This document shows, piece by piece, positions 1 to 12,709 of a DNA stretch of 64,000 nt. Both the position numbers and the translations under genes were made by a program. A model generated the notes under the pieces. The model saw only the letters and a list, made by a program, of their open reading frames with translations. It made no database searches and was not told the DNA's origin. This DNA is from Tetrastigma voinierianum (lineage: Eukaryota > Streptophyta > Magnoliopsida > Vitales > Vitaceae): the NCBI GenBank assembly GCA_016808115.1, contig JAEQBH010003872.1, forward strand, positions 1-64,000, in the 5' to 3' direction. Position 1 is the first letter of the stretch. Every line of letters starts with the position of its first letter.

Positions 1-687
1 CTTAGGTTTGATTTCAAGAACAACAACGACATATGATATTCCACTGTTAGATTCGAATTTTTGTTATGGAAGGCAAAGATGCAGGTTGTGTTGGATAACC
101 ATACTCATATTCATCTTTATCTATCAAATGATATTTTTTTGAAGAAGAAAACCGTCATTGTGTATGCTTGGGCATTCTGATTTAGTACGGTATACGCATA
201 CTGCGTATGTAGAGGCCGAAGATCAAAGCACCAAGATTTCTCGCTTGGAATTTGGTTGGCAATTATTGTTGATCTATGCCTTATGGGTTTTTGTGGAAAA
301 TGTTGAGATTTTTGTTAAAGATCGGAGTTTGTTCATTGTATTGGAGTTCGTGTCAAAGTGAAGCTCCTTAGAGTTAGGTGATCCGAATTTTGTTCAACTT
401 AACTTGAAAAGTTTCATGGTGCGATATGGTGAATTTTTTTAGGGATTTTAGTAAATGACCCATGGTCCATTGTTGATGTTATTAGGGTTCGGGGCATTGT
501 TCAGCTTGGAATACCTATGATATTTATACTTTATAGGGTTTGTGGTATTGAGAGAATTGGGACGTTTTTTTAGGTAGTGTTGGCATTCTAATACTTCAAT
601 CTTGCACTCAGTTTCAAAATAGTGTATTTCTTTTTTATTTTCCATAGTTTTTCCTATTTAAGGTTTCTACGTAATATTTAAGGTTTC
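1..687. other. Left-edge sequence, no gene recognised
   Basis: Moderately AT-rich sequence left of the first solo LTR. Short reading frames exist, but none shows a recognisable domain, splice structure or codon bias. The last five bases (683-687, GTTTC) act as target-site duplication of the following LTR. Confidence 0.5.
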
Positions 688-1527
688 TGTGACACTCCAA
701 ATCCGGGGGTCCCATTGACAACCCATCAACCCGCGGAATTCCTGTGGATTTTGGGTGACCCGATACCACACTGTTGTGTCCCATTTATCAGGATCCATAT
801 TTTCACAAAAAATCGGACATAATCTCCTTTGTTTTGGGAGCTCTACCCAACATACAACCTGTATAACAGTATAATCATAACCCATCCAGGGTTTCAACAG
901 TAGTATTGACCACACAAGGTTTATCTGTCCATATCCCCAATATACATCCCTTTACCGGGACCCATTCATTCACATTTAATTATAAAATATGAGAATAAAA
1001 CACTTAATTACAGTTCATAAGAGTCCGATCATGGCCCTCTTACCATAATTACATACTCGACTATTTAGACAATAGTCCCAAAAGAATTTAGTTACAATTC
1101 TTTTATACAAAATACTACAAAGGAAATATCAAGGCCACACATCGGCCTCCTTCATAATCACAGCCTTGTCAGAGCGCCGTCTCCCTGTACACCCCCTGTA
1201 CCCGAAAGGGGGTCCCACGACGGGGTGAGCAATGCCCAACAGATAAATATTCCTACAAGGGCTACTTCCCACCTAAGTGCACATGCAATGACACACCACA
1301 CATTCAAGTAAAAACATACACGTGCCTCTACTAAATGTCTAGCATGTTATGGATGAGAATGTGACTCAATCTTATTCCATATCCCGAGTCCTCATCGACT
1401 CCCTCACACATGCATATGCCAAATTTGAAAACTTGTCATTGGTGTTTCACCCAATGACACTTTATCCAAAACAAAAGGCTTTTTGTTTTTATAAATCAAA
1501 TCATTTTAACAACCTCCAATAACCACT

Positions 1528-1665
1528 TCATTCAAAGCCTCCTCGACGCCTTCGACCATGGATACCCGACCATGGACAAGCCTCTCGACAAGGACGCTCC
1601 GACCCTCGACAATCTCCGCGATCCCCGACACCTCCGACCATGGACGCCCGGGCACAGCTTTATTC
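1528..1665. repeat. GC-rich short tandem motifs inside LTR copy 1
   Basis: Degenerate repeats built on CGACCATGGAC and CTCGAC occur within a CpG-rich stretch. This is the same position at which the other family A LTRs carry tandem repeats of unrelated sequence. Open frames on both strands here are by-products of the repeat. Confidence 0.6.
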
Positions 1666-2319
1666 TTAAAGCTATGGACAGTCTCCACAACAATTTAGTC
1701 AATGGACAATTCCTCCGACAATCAAGTGATTTCAAAAGCATTGGCGCTCGATAACCTCAAACCGTGCGACTATTTTTGAAGTCGCCCCATGTTACCGAAA
1801 CAGCCCACCATGAACACCAAACATGCTTGTCGATCTTTACTCACATGCACTCACACCCATGTCATGAGACATACTAGTGCATAATGCAATGCAACCGTTA
1901 CGGCCTATTCATACCATGCTATATATAATGAGTACTATATGTGTATGCCTACTCATACATAATTATCCATGCACTTGACATTTATATCGACAAGCATACA
2001 AATTCCAAATAAATCATATATCACATGCCGCCATATCAATACACGCATACGCTGGCATCACAAGTCACTACTACTCGCTAATCCATTATCCATCAACCTC
2101 TTAAAGCCAAATTGTGATAAAGACATTGCCCACAACTACTTACACACAAGCCTATGTAATGGCCTTATTCGTGATATGCACATCACAAGCCAAACCATTA
2201 GAACACACAATTTGAGTTCCACACAATTTCAACCAAGTATATCACTCAATTCAAGCAATGATATACTATAATTGTGGCAAAAATCTAGACACAATCATTA
2301 AATAGCCTAAGCTATAGCA

Positions 2320-2700
2320 GTCCCGGAAAACGGACCATAACTTAAGTTATAGAGGTCTGATTTGGGTGATTCAAAAGCCTAACATCAAAATTTCAAATAC
2401 AGCTACAAGTTCCTTGAAGGATGCTAGTCAAATTTCACTCTTTCCCACTCCTAAAAATCAGTCCCAAAACCTAGACAGTAGGTTCGGCCAAAACAGGGCA
2501 GCTTGGAGCAATATCGGGAAACGGACCATAACTTGAGTTATACAAGTCCGATTTGGGTGATTCAAAATCCTAACATCAAGTTCTCAAATAGGGATACAAT
2601 TTCCTTGAAGGTTACTAGTCCAAATTATCCATTTTTCTAACCGAAAATCAGCCCCGAAAACTGGACATCATATAGGGTCAAAATAGGGCACTATTCCCAT
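2320..2700. repeat. Two direct copies of a 191 bp unit
   Basis: CGGACCATAACTT at 2331 recurs at 2522, followed in both copies by TCTGATTTGGGTGATTCAAAA-like sequence and by a shared TTCCTTGAAGG block. The copies have clearly diverged by substitution, so the duplication is not recent. It accounts for part of the extra length of this LTR. Confidence 0.8.
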
Positions 2701-3504
2701 AACCCATTAATTTGCCAAATAGCCACTTAGGGCAAAAATGGCCAAACAACCCCTTAGGGCATTAAAACTCAACCAAACAGCCCATAGAATGGAAAATAAA
2801 CCAAAGTATGAAAAATCCCTCATCTCTGAGCGCAGAAGAAAATCTATGTCCCGTACACTTCCTAAACCGAACCTGATTTTCGAACTCCGTCGTCAATCTT
2901 CAAATAAATCTCACGATTTACCCACGCGCATCTCCTGCCAGCAACAAACTTATATTCTAAATTCGATTTAATTCCGACGACGAAACCCGTGATCAGCAGG
3001 TAGCGAAGAGCTCTTTCATCTCTATCTTTCTCACGCTCTCTCTCTTCCGTTTCCTTTTTTTTTTCCCCTTTTTTTTCCTTTTTTTTTCCTTTCCTTTTTT
3101 CTTTTATTTTCCTTTCTAACTTAACTTAATTGTTAGATTTGATATGTGGCCTTCATGGCATCATGTGTCTACTTCGGTCCTGGGTTCATTTCTATACCAA
3201 AACCTTTTTTTTTTTTTTTCCAGTTCAATTCATTTTAATTGAACTTTACTAAACCATTTTACTCCGGTATTTTCGAAAAAAATCTCGCCCCCCAAAGCTA
3301 CTAACTCCACCACCTTAAAAATTAAAAATTCGCATCGTTAATTCAATGAAACTGTCACTAAATTTCGCGAGTACGAGTCCAACTACGCAATCCGCTTTTA
3401 TCATCCAAGCATCTAAAGAATTTTTTAGCTTCCCCAGCCATTTCTTGACAATTTAATTATTTTGCCATTTTCTCGAAAAATTATATTTTTTTCCGGGTTT
3501 CACA

Positions 3505-3711
3505 GCTTCCCCCACGAAAACTGTGTTCTTTTGTTTTATCTTATTTATTTTTTCTATGTTAATTCGTTTTCTAACATAAATAAATATATTATCAATAATT
3601 AATTAATACATAAGAAAATTGAACTAAACATACTTAGAGCTTGGATGAATTTTAAAACAAAATATATATATATATATATATAAAATCAATTTACTGGGTA
3701 AATTTATTATC

Positions 3712-3807
<96 letters not shown>

Positions 3808-4284
3808 TATATATATATATTTCCCAAAATCAAACTACCATTATAAATTTCAGGAAATATAGTTTAAAACATTAAAAAAAGGTATGAATAATTTAAAAAT
3901 TAAATGAAACCTACAAAATAAAATATAAAATTGCAAAATGTACATAATCGGCACAAAGAAAAAGTTCATCACTTTTTTTCCTGAAAAATATTACATCTAT
4001 TTTGTTGTTCACAAATAAAAACACATATTTCAAAAAAAAAAAAAAAAGGTATGAATGAGAAATGATGTTCAAATAAAAAAAAAGTATGGAAATAATTTTT
4101 ATGTAATAAATAAAACATTTTTTTAAACAATGTAAAAATAATACCTAGAATTGGATATTTATGTTTTAAAAATATTAAAAGAAGGATGATAAACGTAAAT
4201 TAATTATTATTTTTTAACAATGGTAAGCAATCGACATTTCAAGACAGCAGTATAAGGACAAATTTAAAAAAGGGAAAAACTAAC
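3505..4284. repeat. AT-rich spacer with (TA)n microsatellites
   Basis: (TA)n tracts lie at 3661-3682 and 3714-3821, the second about 108 bases long with one interruption near 3805. The rest is AT-rich with several A runs. No gene is seen; the apparent repetitive Ile-Tyr frames are microsatellite translations. Confidence 0.85.
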
Positions 4285-4699
4285 ATTTTCATTAGAAGGC
4301 ACTATGCAATTAGAAAGGTCATAAACTTCTCTCATATCTTCCATTTCCCACTCAGTGATATGTAGCTGTTTGAAGTTATGAAAATTCTTGAACGTGGAAT
4401 GAGAAAAAATAAAATCCCATACTATCATTCTCATCCTTATTGTTTACAATATTGCTTACCTTTGGTAGTTTCTTCAAATTTAGGATTTTTAGTTTTGGGA
4501 GGATTCTAAAATTTATTTCCTTCAATTTGGAAAAACATTCTAAAGCCAAAGCCTTCAAATCAGGAGAGAATGAAACCTACATAATAAAAAACCAAATGTG
4601 TTGCATGACATAATTCATTAATTATAAATTTAAGCTTTTAATAAACATATATATATATATATATGCTATATAGTATATATATATATATATATATATATA

Positions 4700-4750
<51 letters not shown>

Positions 4751-6044
4751 AGTCACGTTCATTAACTCCTGCTCCACACAAAATTTAATAATTTCCATTT
4801 TGGAATTTATTTCTATAATCCCTAACCTTTTTATTTAAATTAGAATGAAACTTAAATATGCTTTTACTTTATCTTTATTTTTATTTTTAATACTAGTTTA
4901 AAAACAAATTATTTTTAATATTAATATTAATATTTTTAAAATTAAGAATTCAATTGTAACTTTATTCTTGTTTTCAACTCCTTTGTATTTTGTTTGACAA
5001 TTAATTAAGTTCTTCTTTTTTTAAACTAAATAATAAAATTATAAGCTTTGATGATTATTTTAAAATAAAAATTAATTAGTCTCCCTATATGAAATAAAAT
5101 ATGTTTTAATTAGTTGTATTGCATGAAATAAGATATATTTTACTAATTTGAAAAGTAAAATGTTATCTTAATCATTTAACATCTTAACCCTCTTTTTCTA
5201 AATGTTATTAAAATTTAAATATACTAAAATTTAAACAAAATATTATTATTTGAATTAATTTTTTTAATAATTCTCTTTTCCAATTCATTGCAATATTTAT
5301 TTTCAATTAACACCTAGTTTTTTTTCCTCTCTTTTCCCAAGTTAAAAATAAAAAGTACCATTTTTTAACTTACTTTTCCATATTATTTCTATTTGAATTA
5401 ACTTTTAAAATTATTTTTCACTTCAAAATTTTCTTTGTCCATCAACTTATTTATACTAATCATTTATTCATATTTTTATCATTTAAAAATTAATTTAATA
5501 AAATTATTATTAAAGATTTATAAACCCTTCTCATACTTTTTAAAAATATTTTTATAATAAATGTCTCTAAGTATTTCAAGTGGTATAAGGAAAAAAAAAA
5601 AAAAAAAGAGAAAACTAACCTTCTTATAAAAGAGCTTTCCACAATCAATAACATGTAGCTCTTTGAGGTAGTGAAATCCCTTGAACTTGGAAAGAGATAA
5701 AACGTATCTCATGTCATCATTATGGTCCTCGTGAAAAATCAACCTTAGTTTAGATAGTTTCTCCAACTTTAATATTTATCTTTAGAAGAATTGTAGTGAT
5801 TCCATTAAGTCCTTGGTGACAAAAAACATGTTGTAGGTCTTTACAATCACGAACAGCTACCTCTTTCAAATGTTGGAAGTGTTGTACCAAATGGGATGAG
5901 ATAAGATTTACTAGATGTGGACAAGTTCACACACTTAAGATCCATAACTTGTTAAAGAATTCAATTGAAAGTTGGGGATGCCATATCATCTTCAACATGC
6001 ACGGACCACTAAGTTTTAATTCCTCCAAGGTTCGGGGATGAAAC
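4285..6044 (-). pseudogene. CNL immune receptor, C-terminal LRR exons (broken)
   Basis: Two exon-like blocks on the minus strand encode leucine-rich repeats of a CC-NB-LRR receptor. The first, 6044 to 5620, opens with PNLEELKLSG and contains IWHPQLSIEFF, HLVNLISSHLVQ, LKEVAVRDCKDLQHVF and LSKLRLIF. Such blocks are typical of the C-terminal LRR of At4g27190/At4g27220-like proteins. It has an in-frame TGA before TCPHLVNL and a frameshift near 5775. The second, 4576 to 4285, encodes LKALALECFSKLKEINF and LKILNLKKLPKVSNIV and also changes frame. Each block follows a TAG or GAG acceptor before GTTTCAT and ends at a GTTAG donor. The intron holds the TA microsatellite at 4647-4748. The LRR would recognise effectors or guard host proteins; no intact product is possible. 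The CC-NB front half at 14.8-15.7 kb may be its displaced 5' part (inference). Confidence 0.8.
4647..4748. repeat. Interrupted (TA)n microsatellite in an LRR intron
   Basis: Three (TA)n runs are separated by short GC-containing words (GCTATATAG, GGCA). It lies between the two LRR exon blocks. Confidence 0.9.
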
Positions 6045-6887
6045 CTCCAATAGAGACACAATGTAATACATAACATCATCCATCATAAATTTATGATAAT
6101 TATAAAAAAAAATTTAAATACTGTCTATTAATTCTCAACATTCATAGCTTCATTCTTGTCATCCTTAGAAAATATGAGCTTGTAAGAAGCTTCACAAGCC
6201 AAATTGAAAAGAATCATATTTCATGGTGGTAATCAAGAGCTTTAGTTGGGAAACAATCATTAACTTTATTTCTTTTATTATATAGATTTGTTTCATGAGT
6301 GATCATTTATTCTTTCATATTAAATCATACAGAGACTTTGACAAGTTCATTTTTTTAAAAAAAAAAATTTCCTGTTAAATATTGAATAATTCTTGCTAGG
6401 ATCAATTTTTAAATTTTATTTTCATTATTATTCATTCAAAATATTATTTCAGTCTCTATAAATTAAACTTTTATAACGTAAGAACTTTTAAAGTCTCTTA
6501 GTCAACTTGGATTATTTCAATAATTTTATGCACAGCTTTGGTTTATTTTTCTTCAGAATAACTTATGTTGACATTATGGAGAAACAAATCTTTATACAAT
6601 GTATGTTAAACAAGTCTTTGTATAATCCCCTTCATTTCCCTTCAAGGTTAAATTTGGAACATTTAATAAATTCACATTTATGTTTGTGTTATTCAATGTA
6701 TCCTTAATCAAGGATTTAATTATAATAAACTAAGGTTAAGTATTACTAGTGATTTGAAATTGAAATGAGTGCATAAGTTATATTGATCAAGCTTTTAAAG
6801 ATAAGACTGCTCATAAAAGAAATCGAGAATTAATTCAAACTCAAGTATAATAAGTGAATGAGAAACTCAAGTATGATTAATCACTAA

Positions 6888-6890
<3 letters not shown>
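6045..6890. other. CNL intron or flank, homologous to 34.67-35.13 and 35.83-36.31 kb
   Basis: No gene is seen. The block from about 6060 to 6560 shares sequence with two places in the 34-36 kb LRR region: the catcatccatcataaattta start, the words tcaagagctttag and atcatttatt, and the final ggattatttcaataatttta. In each place it lies just upstream, in the minus-strand sense, of the GTTT acceptor of an LRR exon, so it is probably a duplicated intron. Confidence 0.6.

Positions 6891-6891
<1 letters not shown>

Positions 6892-6950
<59 letters not shown>
6892..6950. repeat. (TA)n microsatellite
   Basis: Uninterrupted TA dinucleotide run of about 59 bases. Confidence 0.95.
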
Positions 6951-6953
<3 letters not shown>

Positions 6954-6962
6954 CATTCGAGC

Positions 6963-7088
6963 ATTATTAACCATTATTATCATTTAAAATTAAATTTTAA
7001 TTTAATTTAGTATTTTTATTTATAAATTATTAACCATTCTTATCATTTAAAATTAAATTTTAATTTAATTTAGTATTTTTATTTTTTA
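6963..7088. repeat. Tandem pair of a 63 bp AT-rich unit
   Basis: ATTATTAACCATT at 6963 recurs at 7026, followed by the same TCATTTAAAATTAAATTTT stretch with one or two mismatches. It lies immediately beside the TA microsatellite. Confidence 0.85.
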
Positions 7089-9600
7089 TTCATAGGACAT
7101 TTAAATGATATTTTAAATTGCTGTCATGGTAGCTTACAATAGTAAATCAAAGTGACAAATTACTAATATTTGATGTAATCTGTGCTGCATGCACCAATAA
7201 CCTCTTACTCCTAACTTTACTCTTTTGTCATTCATGAATCTGTTGCTATCAAGAATTAAAAAAAAAAAAAATACAAGTCTCTGCATTTCTGCTTTCAAGA
7301 TTTTAAATAGGATAAACAAGACAGGATATGATTTTATCCACCAATGATATAGAAGTGTGGTACTATGGCAACTTGCTAATGTTAAGCATCATTGTCAGTG
7401 ACATGAATATTTATATGAGAAGATGCTCTATTGATAGAAATCATTACCAGTCATCGACAAATGTCAGTGATTCCAACAAACATTACCATAATATTACATA
7501 CTTCTCAGCGGCTGCAACAACTTTTCATCCTCCTGACACAACCACTATCGATCCCAAACAAGACTCAGCACAAGGGCAAGAAGACTCCTAGTGAAATGAA
7601 GAGAATATCAAACTCCAAGTCTCTTAGGCGCACCATCGTTATGTACTGAAGCAGATCAAAAAGGAAACTATCCTCTCTACTCAGTGCAGTTGGCAGCCGT
7701 TGCAAAACGAGTTCTTCTCAGAATCTCTTTCAACGAGGCTGGTTAATGCATCGGGCGGCACATTTAGGGCTTATGCACCGTGCTGGCTTCTCGCAGTATT
7801 TTGCAGGTCCCACCTGGCTTCCCAAGTTCAAGTTCATCAATGTTTCGGCCTCCAATTTGAGTCCTAATGCATCCAAAATAAAAAGTATAGAGATGAGACG
7901 GTAGTACATCACTCAAAATATCAATGCAAGAGGCCCAACTTGTTAGTCTCAGGACATACTGAGTTAGCGACTAATATTACCACTTTGAACCATGAATCTA
8001 CATTACTCCTGGCAAGTAAAGAATAGAATTAGGAGAGTTGTTCAGTTTTGTTTTTGTTTTGATTCTTTTTAATTTTTTGGGGTATATGATTCTTTCTTGT
8101 AAGGCCTCTCAATTATTTCTGCTAATAAGTACATGTTGTAAATTCATAATTGAATCAGTCACAGGGTATATATTGAAAACTGAATTGCAAATTCAGCTTT
8201 GCTTATTATTTTAACAAATTATCAATAATGCAATCCAAAAAAAGACACCAGACCGGAAAAAAAAGGGCAAATTGAAATCATATTGAAGACACTCAACAAA
8301 GAAAAGGCTTAATCCAAGAACTAATGATGTTAACCTATTAAGACCACAACTCCCACTAAACAAAACCAAGTAAGTTGTACATCCAATAACTGAGTTGTAC
8401 CTCCATGTGGAATTTTCTAATCTTCATGTCATCTCATAATCTCTTTGAGATGTATTTTCATGATTTCAATATATCTAGCTATCACATAAGAGAATCAAAG
8501 AAAGCCCATTTGAAGTCAACAAACTGGACAGACACGGGAAATACATACTTGAATGAATTTTATGATTTCCAATTCAACTTGGATATCAGTTGGGCACAGT
8601 AACACGGGCACCAAATATGTATATACTTGAAGTGAAATTTACAGTCCCATATTCATTCTCAATAGCAGTTAAACTTAAGCCATACAAGATTTTATTTCAT
8701 CAATCCTTATAAATGCCTCCATGAATGCCTAAGCAGAGTCCAGAATCTAATATATTTCATACCTTAAGTTTCAAGGAGTAAGAAGGCGAACTAATCCACT
8801 TGCTTCTCAACCTCTTGTATCTAACAAATAAAGAGAGAAATATTTAGTATACAAACATAAATATAGAAAAATCATTATATTTGTTTCCCCATCATCCCAA
8901 GGATATATATTGATTGCTTTGTAACAAACAAAAGAAGTAACTTCAACCGAGCACTATGATCTTTATTCTATTTTTCTATTGAGAGGCAAGTAGAAGCCAA
9001 CTTTTCTCCCAAACACCCCCTAATTTCCATAAAATAAACCAACAATTGGGCCTTTTGCAGGGTTAAAAAATGAATTGGTGATTGGAAAGCATAAGCACCA
9101 TAAAATTCCATTTTAACACATCAACAAAATATCCTACAAGCATATACAACAATTTACAGAAATTATATCATTTATTAAAAAAAAAGAGACTGAGGAAACC
9201 TAAATTCCAAACCTTGAAACTTCTCCTAAGGCTATATCAGTTATAACATACTTCGTGTAGAAACATGGCAGCAACCGAATACAATCATCTAATAGAAGGT
9301 AGTCATAATTGAAATAAGTAATTGCACTGATGATCTCCCATAAAAAACAAGCATCCTTGCCCAGAAACAACCAAATTCGACCACCTGTCACACCGAAAAG
9401 AAGGGAGAAACCAATCCTTAAATTCTCTCGCAACAAAGAAAAATATAGTAAAATAATTGGAATATGATGTTTTATCGTTTGGAACATAAATCGCCAGACA
9501 CAAATCAGCAAAACCGTAATAGAAAGAAATCTGAAGAAAATAAACACAAATGCAATGGGAAGTCTGATCTAAATTAAAGCACAGCAGAAAGACACCCACT
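7089..9600. other. No recognisable gene
   Basis: Unique-looking sequence with more balanced composition around 7.33-7.9 kb. Short frames on both strands have no domain I recognise. Together with the CT-rich (minus-strand) stretch that follows, it could be part of a transcribed but non-coding locus; I cannot support more. Confidence 0.4.
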
Positions 9601-9609
9601 CAATCAGCC

Positions 9610-9790
9610 ACGGCTGATTCACATGCCACCACTCGATAAAAGAGAGAAACGAAGAGAAAGTAGAGAGAATATAGAGTGTTAGAGACAAAAAACAGAGAGA
9701 AACTGCAAGAAAAAAGGCTTAGATAGAGAGAGAGAGAAATGTAGAGAGTAGAGAGTGTATTACCAGTGAAAAGGGTCTGAAAGGGAGGGA
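9610..9790 (-). promoter_or_regulatory. GA-rich tract (CT-rich on minus), possible 5' UTR or core promoter
   Basis: A run of GAGA words, including GATAGAGAGAGAGAGAAA near 9723, reads as CT-repeat on the minus strand. Such tracts are common in plant core promoters and 5' UTRs. No coding sequence could be tied to it, so the role is inferred from composition alone. Confidence 0.3.
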
Positions 9791-9839
9791 TTTTTGTGTT
9801 AGAATGGCTTATTGGTTGTGGGAAAGCTTTATTGGTGAC

Positions 9840-10018
9840 AATTGGGCCATATATGGTACTGCATCCCAGTACATCTCGCAGCTATAAAATGATCAATAGC
9901 TAAGGGCCTCACTTCACCTTCATTAGTTGTGCCTTAATATGGCAAGACTAAAAATTATGCTTAGTCGTATAATTTTCCCCAACTAAAATTTGTCTCTATA
10001 TCTCACTGTTCTTGTAGT
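9840..10018. mobile_element. Possible CACTA-type terminus
   Basis: The sequence CCCCAACTAAAATTTG followed by GTCTCTATATCTCACTGTTCTTGTAG resembles the end of the element at 14.47-14.62 kb, which finishes TTTTCTTGTAGTG. I could not find a matching opposite end. Confidence 0.3.
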
Positions 10019-11389
10019 TACTGTTGAGAGCGCTTGAATAAGGGATATCTAACCAACTCAACAATACTCCTATGTTTACCTATAAACTTAAAAGTAGTAA
10101 GGCAAGCCTCACTTAAATATAGGGCTTTTTAAGCTTTCACTTTGATTGGCTATGACATATATATACCAACATGGAACATTAACAAAGCATAGCAAATTTC
10201 CTTTCTCACCTAGAAAGTTCACTAAATCACAATCTAGGCAATTATCAAATGCTAACATGCATGGAAGTCATCAAATTGTTTCCATATCAATCTATGGAAA
10301 GAACACCATTTAGTACACAAACTATAAATTGAACAAGGTTACAAAGGTTAAAATTAGAGTCAAACCTTTCCCATTAGTCAAACTATTCATAAGAAAATTC
10401 TTATGAAAGCACACATAGTAATTTAAATCTAACTAGATTCATATCATCTGAAGCTACAATTTTCTTGTTGTGCATGTTTGTATACTTTCATCGTTGCAAA
10501 AGGAAGACCAAAAAAATAAGAGAATTAAGGGATAGAGAACGAACCGAATGATAGAAAAACTGTTAGACCACCACTAAGGAAGCAAAGTCAGCTTCCCTCT
10601 GTATAAACAGGTCTCTACCATGCCTTCGTATTCTTCTTTGGGTCATCAGTCAGGTTGAGATCCTTTCATCTTCCTTGAATGTTCTAATTAATGTTTTGGC
10701 CCCCATCAAAATCAATCTCTCAATCATGAAAAACAGGTAATTGTTTTCAACTAAAGGATCAAGAATCTTACTTTAGCTCTGGATGAATATGCCAATCTAT
10801 ATACCGCAAAAAAGATGTCAACCAAGCTCTGTGTAAGCCCACGATATAATAATGTTAGAAAATTAGTTAGTTTTAAATCCATACTACAACTTTGAACTCC
10901 ACAATAAATGAAATTTGATCATTGTTGAAATCCCTATTAAAAAGAAAAATTCATAAAACAAACAGTTTTATCAACAAGAATCTAGTTAAAGAGGGTGTAC
11001 AAGCAATTCTAATCCTATTGCTAGTTCTCGTGTCTTGTCATTGTTTGCAAAACAAGAAACAAATTGCAACAACCTTAGTGTAAATGGGAGACGTTGTATT
11101 AATCTACATCAAATTGGTATTCTTCAGAACATTAATGAGTGCACACATATAAGAACGGCCAAAACATGGTTATGCAACTATAACATGGATTACATTGCAT
11201 AAACGTCAATTTTCTCATACCGGAGCCCCACATTTAAAGGAGACAAATTCATGTTTCATACATACCTAGCAGGTTATGTAAATGCAAACCACAAAAAAAA
11301 ACAGAAAAAAAAGAAGAAGAAAGAAATAGAGTAGAGCAAAGGGAGATTCTTACTTTATATGTATGTTGTGCATCTGTCAAGGGATTTAC
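10019..11389. other. No recognisable gene
   Basis: AT-rich sequence left of the CAD relic. Later CAD exons would be expected here on the minus strand (cofactor-binding and C-terminal parts), but I do not recognise any. Confidence 0.45.
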
Positions 11390-11712
11390 CAGATCAAATG
11401 ACCAAGACCACCTAGCCCAATCACACCAAGGGAATTACCAGGTTGGTTCATCTTGTGGCACATCATGGGAGCGTGAAAGGTAATTCCAGCACATAGCAGG
11501 TGCGGTCACGCCCGCCAACCTCTGTTACAATTCCAGCAATATCATATCTGATAAACAAAACCACAAATCCATAAGTCCAAGGAAAGACAATGGATCATTT
11601 TATCATACAGTCAGGCTACATACCCAGGAACCAGAGGATACTTGGAGTCTCCAATTCTGTTCCTACCATACTACATCAGCATATCAAACCCCACAATGTG
11701 TGATTTTTCATG
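11390..11712 (-). pseudogene. Cinnamyl-alcohol-dehydrogenase-like enzyme, two-exon remnant
   Basis: Reading down the minus strand, 11712 to 11624 encodes KITHCGV, a stop, YADVVW, then (one frame on) NRIGDSKYPLVPG and a GTATG donor. An intron ends in CAG at 11548, and 11547 to 11390 continues as YDIAGIVTEVG. It then jumps to a segment matching the family's CAGITVY region and reads MNQPGNSLGVIGLGGLGHL before a GTAAA donor. These are landmark motifs of zinc-dependent CAD/MDR alcohol dehydrogenases, which reduce hydroxycinnamaldehydes in lignin and phenylpropanoid metabolism. The stop falls at the Cys of HCGVCYAD, the usual catalytic zinc ligand, and the second exon lacks the structural-zinc loop (about 60 residues expected). 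No start or C-terminus is found. An old unprocessed pseudogene, since an intron position is retained. Confidence 0.75.
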
Positions 11713-12709
11713 GGCTAGCCTTCCACATTCTTTTACTAAACATATACACAAGCAAAAAATCAAATAACATACAATATATTCACAAATGTAATCAATAATA
11801 GCCTTCCCAAAACATCAAGACAAACATCAACGGAAAGAATTACCAAACAGGTCTAGTACAACTCTCAAACACACATCAATATATTTTTTTAGTCATGAAG
11901 TTCAATATTTTATGAGTTGCAATATAAAAGCTTCTTTTGGATGTTTTTACAAGGGTTTTGGGGATCTTTCTTCTAGTAGTATAGCTCAAAGTAAGGTTTT
12001 TGATTGTTTTCCCTAGTGGAGATAGACTAAGAAAGGGTGATCCATGTAATATATAGTGTGTTTCATGTCTTCACTTACTCAGATCAAATATCTTTTCCCC
12101 ACAGACATCTAGATACTATTGAAGCTTATTTAGGTTAATCTTCAAAACATTTTGGTTTGAAGTTTAGCTCATCATTATATAAGGATGACCACAATACCTT
12201 TTCTGGCTTACGTATTTTCTGGATATCAACATCACATTTTCTGCATCCAAGATAAAGAAAAAGGAGTTGCTGCCGAAAGTTACCTCCTTTTCAATCAAAA
12301 TTTCTTCCTAAAAACAAAAATGTAACATTTTAAACTGTAATTAGAATATTATTTGTAAATATTTCACAAATTAAAAGATTTCGAAAATAATTCGAACACG
12401 CACTTGTGATCATGGAGCAATAAGCATCTATGAACTATTAAATAAAAATAGAAACAAAACCTACATGGTAAAAGCTAGAATCTAGGAAACTTACTGATGT
12501 TATCATCAACCATATAACAACTGACTAAAGAGTGCGCTACCCCTTTATGAGCGATGGTGTTCTCACCAAACTGATGATGTGGAAATGAAATCCCAAACAA
12601 GAACCAAATGAGAGAGGGATGCAGAATAGCAACATAAACAAACATTTTCGTGCTGAATCATAAAATAAGAAACACGTTAATCATCTCTACTCAAATTTGA
12701 AACAAAGTA
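11713..12709. other. No recognisable gene
   Basis: AT-rich sequence upstream (minus sense) of the CAD remnant. The first CAD exon would lie here, but nothing convincing is seen. Confidence 0.4.

Larger units (their letters stand above)
688..3504 (-). mobile_element. Family A Ty3/gypsy solo LTR, copy 1
   Basis: On the plus strand it begins TGTGACACTCC and ends in TTTCACA, the reverse of an LTR starting TGT(A/G)A and ending TCACA. The five bases before it (GTTTC) and after it (GCTTC) match at four of five, consistent with a gypsy target duplication. No internal gag or pol lies next to it, so it is called a solo LTR. It shares with the other copies the opening GTTGAC...CCCGCGG block, the block around CACCTAAGTGCACATGCA, and a variable repeat zone. 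At 2,817 bp it is longer than its relatives (1.94-2.17 kb), partly because of an internal 191 bp duplication at 2320-2700. The canonical direction is inferred from the intact-LTR element at 44.2-50.9 kb, whose gag and pol read on the minus strand. Confidence 0.8.

Noticed and set aside
1506..1754. Overlapping frames on both strands at 1.5-1.75 kb
   Set aside because: Low-complexity GC-rich tandem motif inside a solo LTR.
3624..3833. Open frame of alternating Ile and Tyr (also at 30.2-30.4 kb)
   Set aside because: Translation of (TA)n microsatellites; no start context, composition or homology supports a protein.
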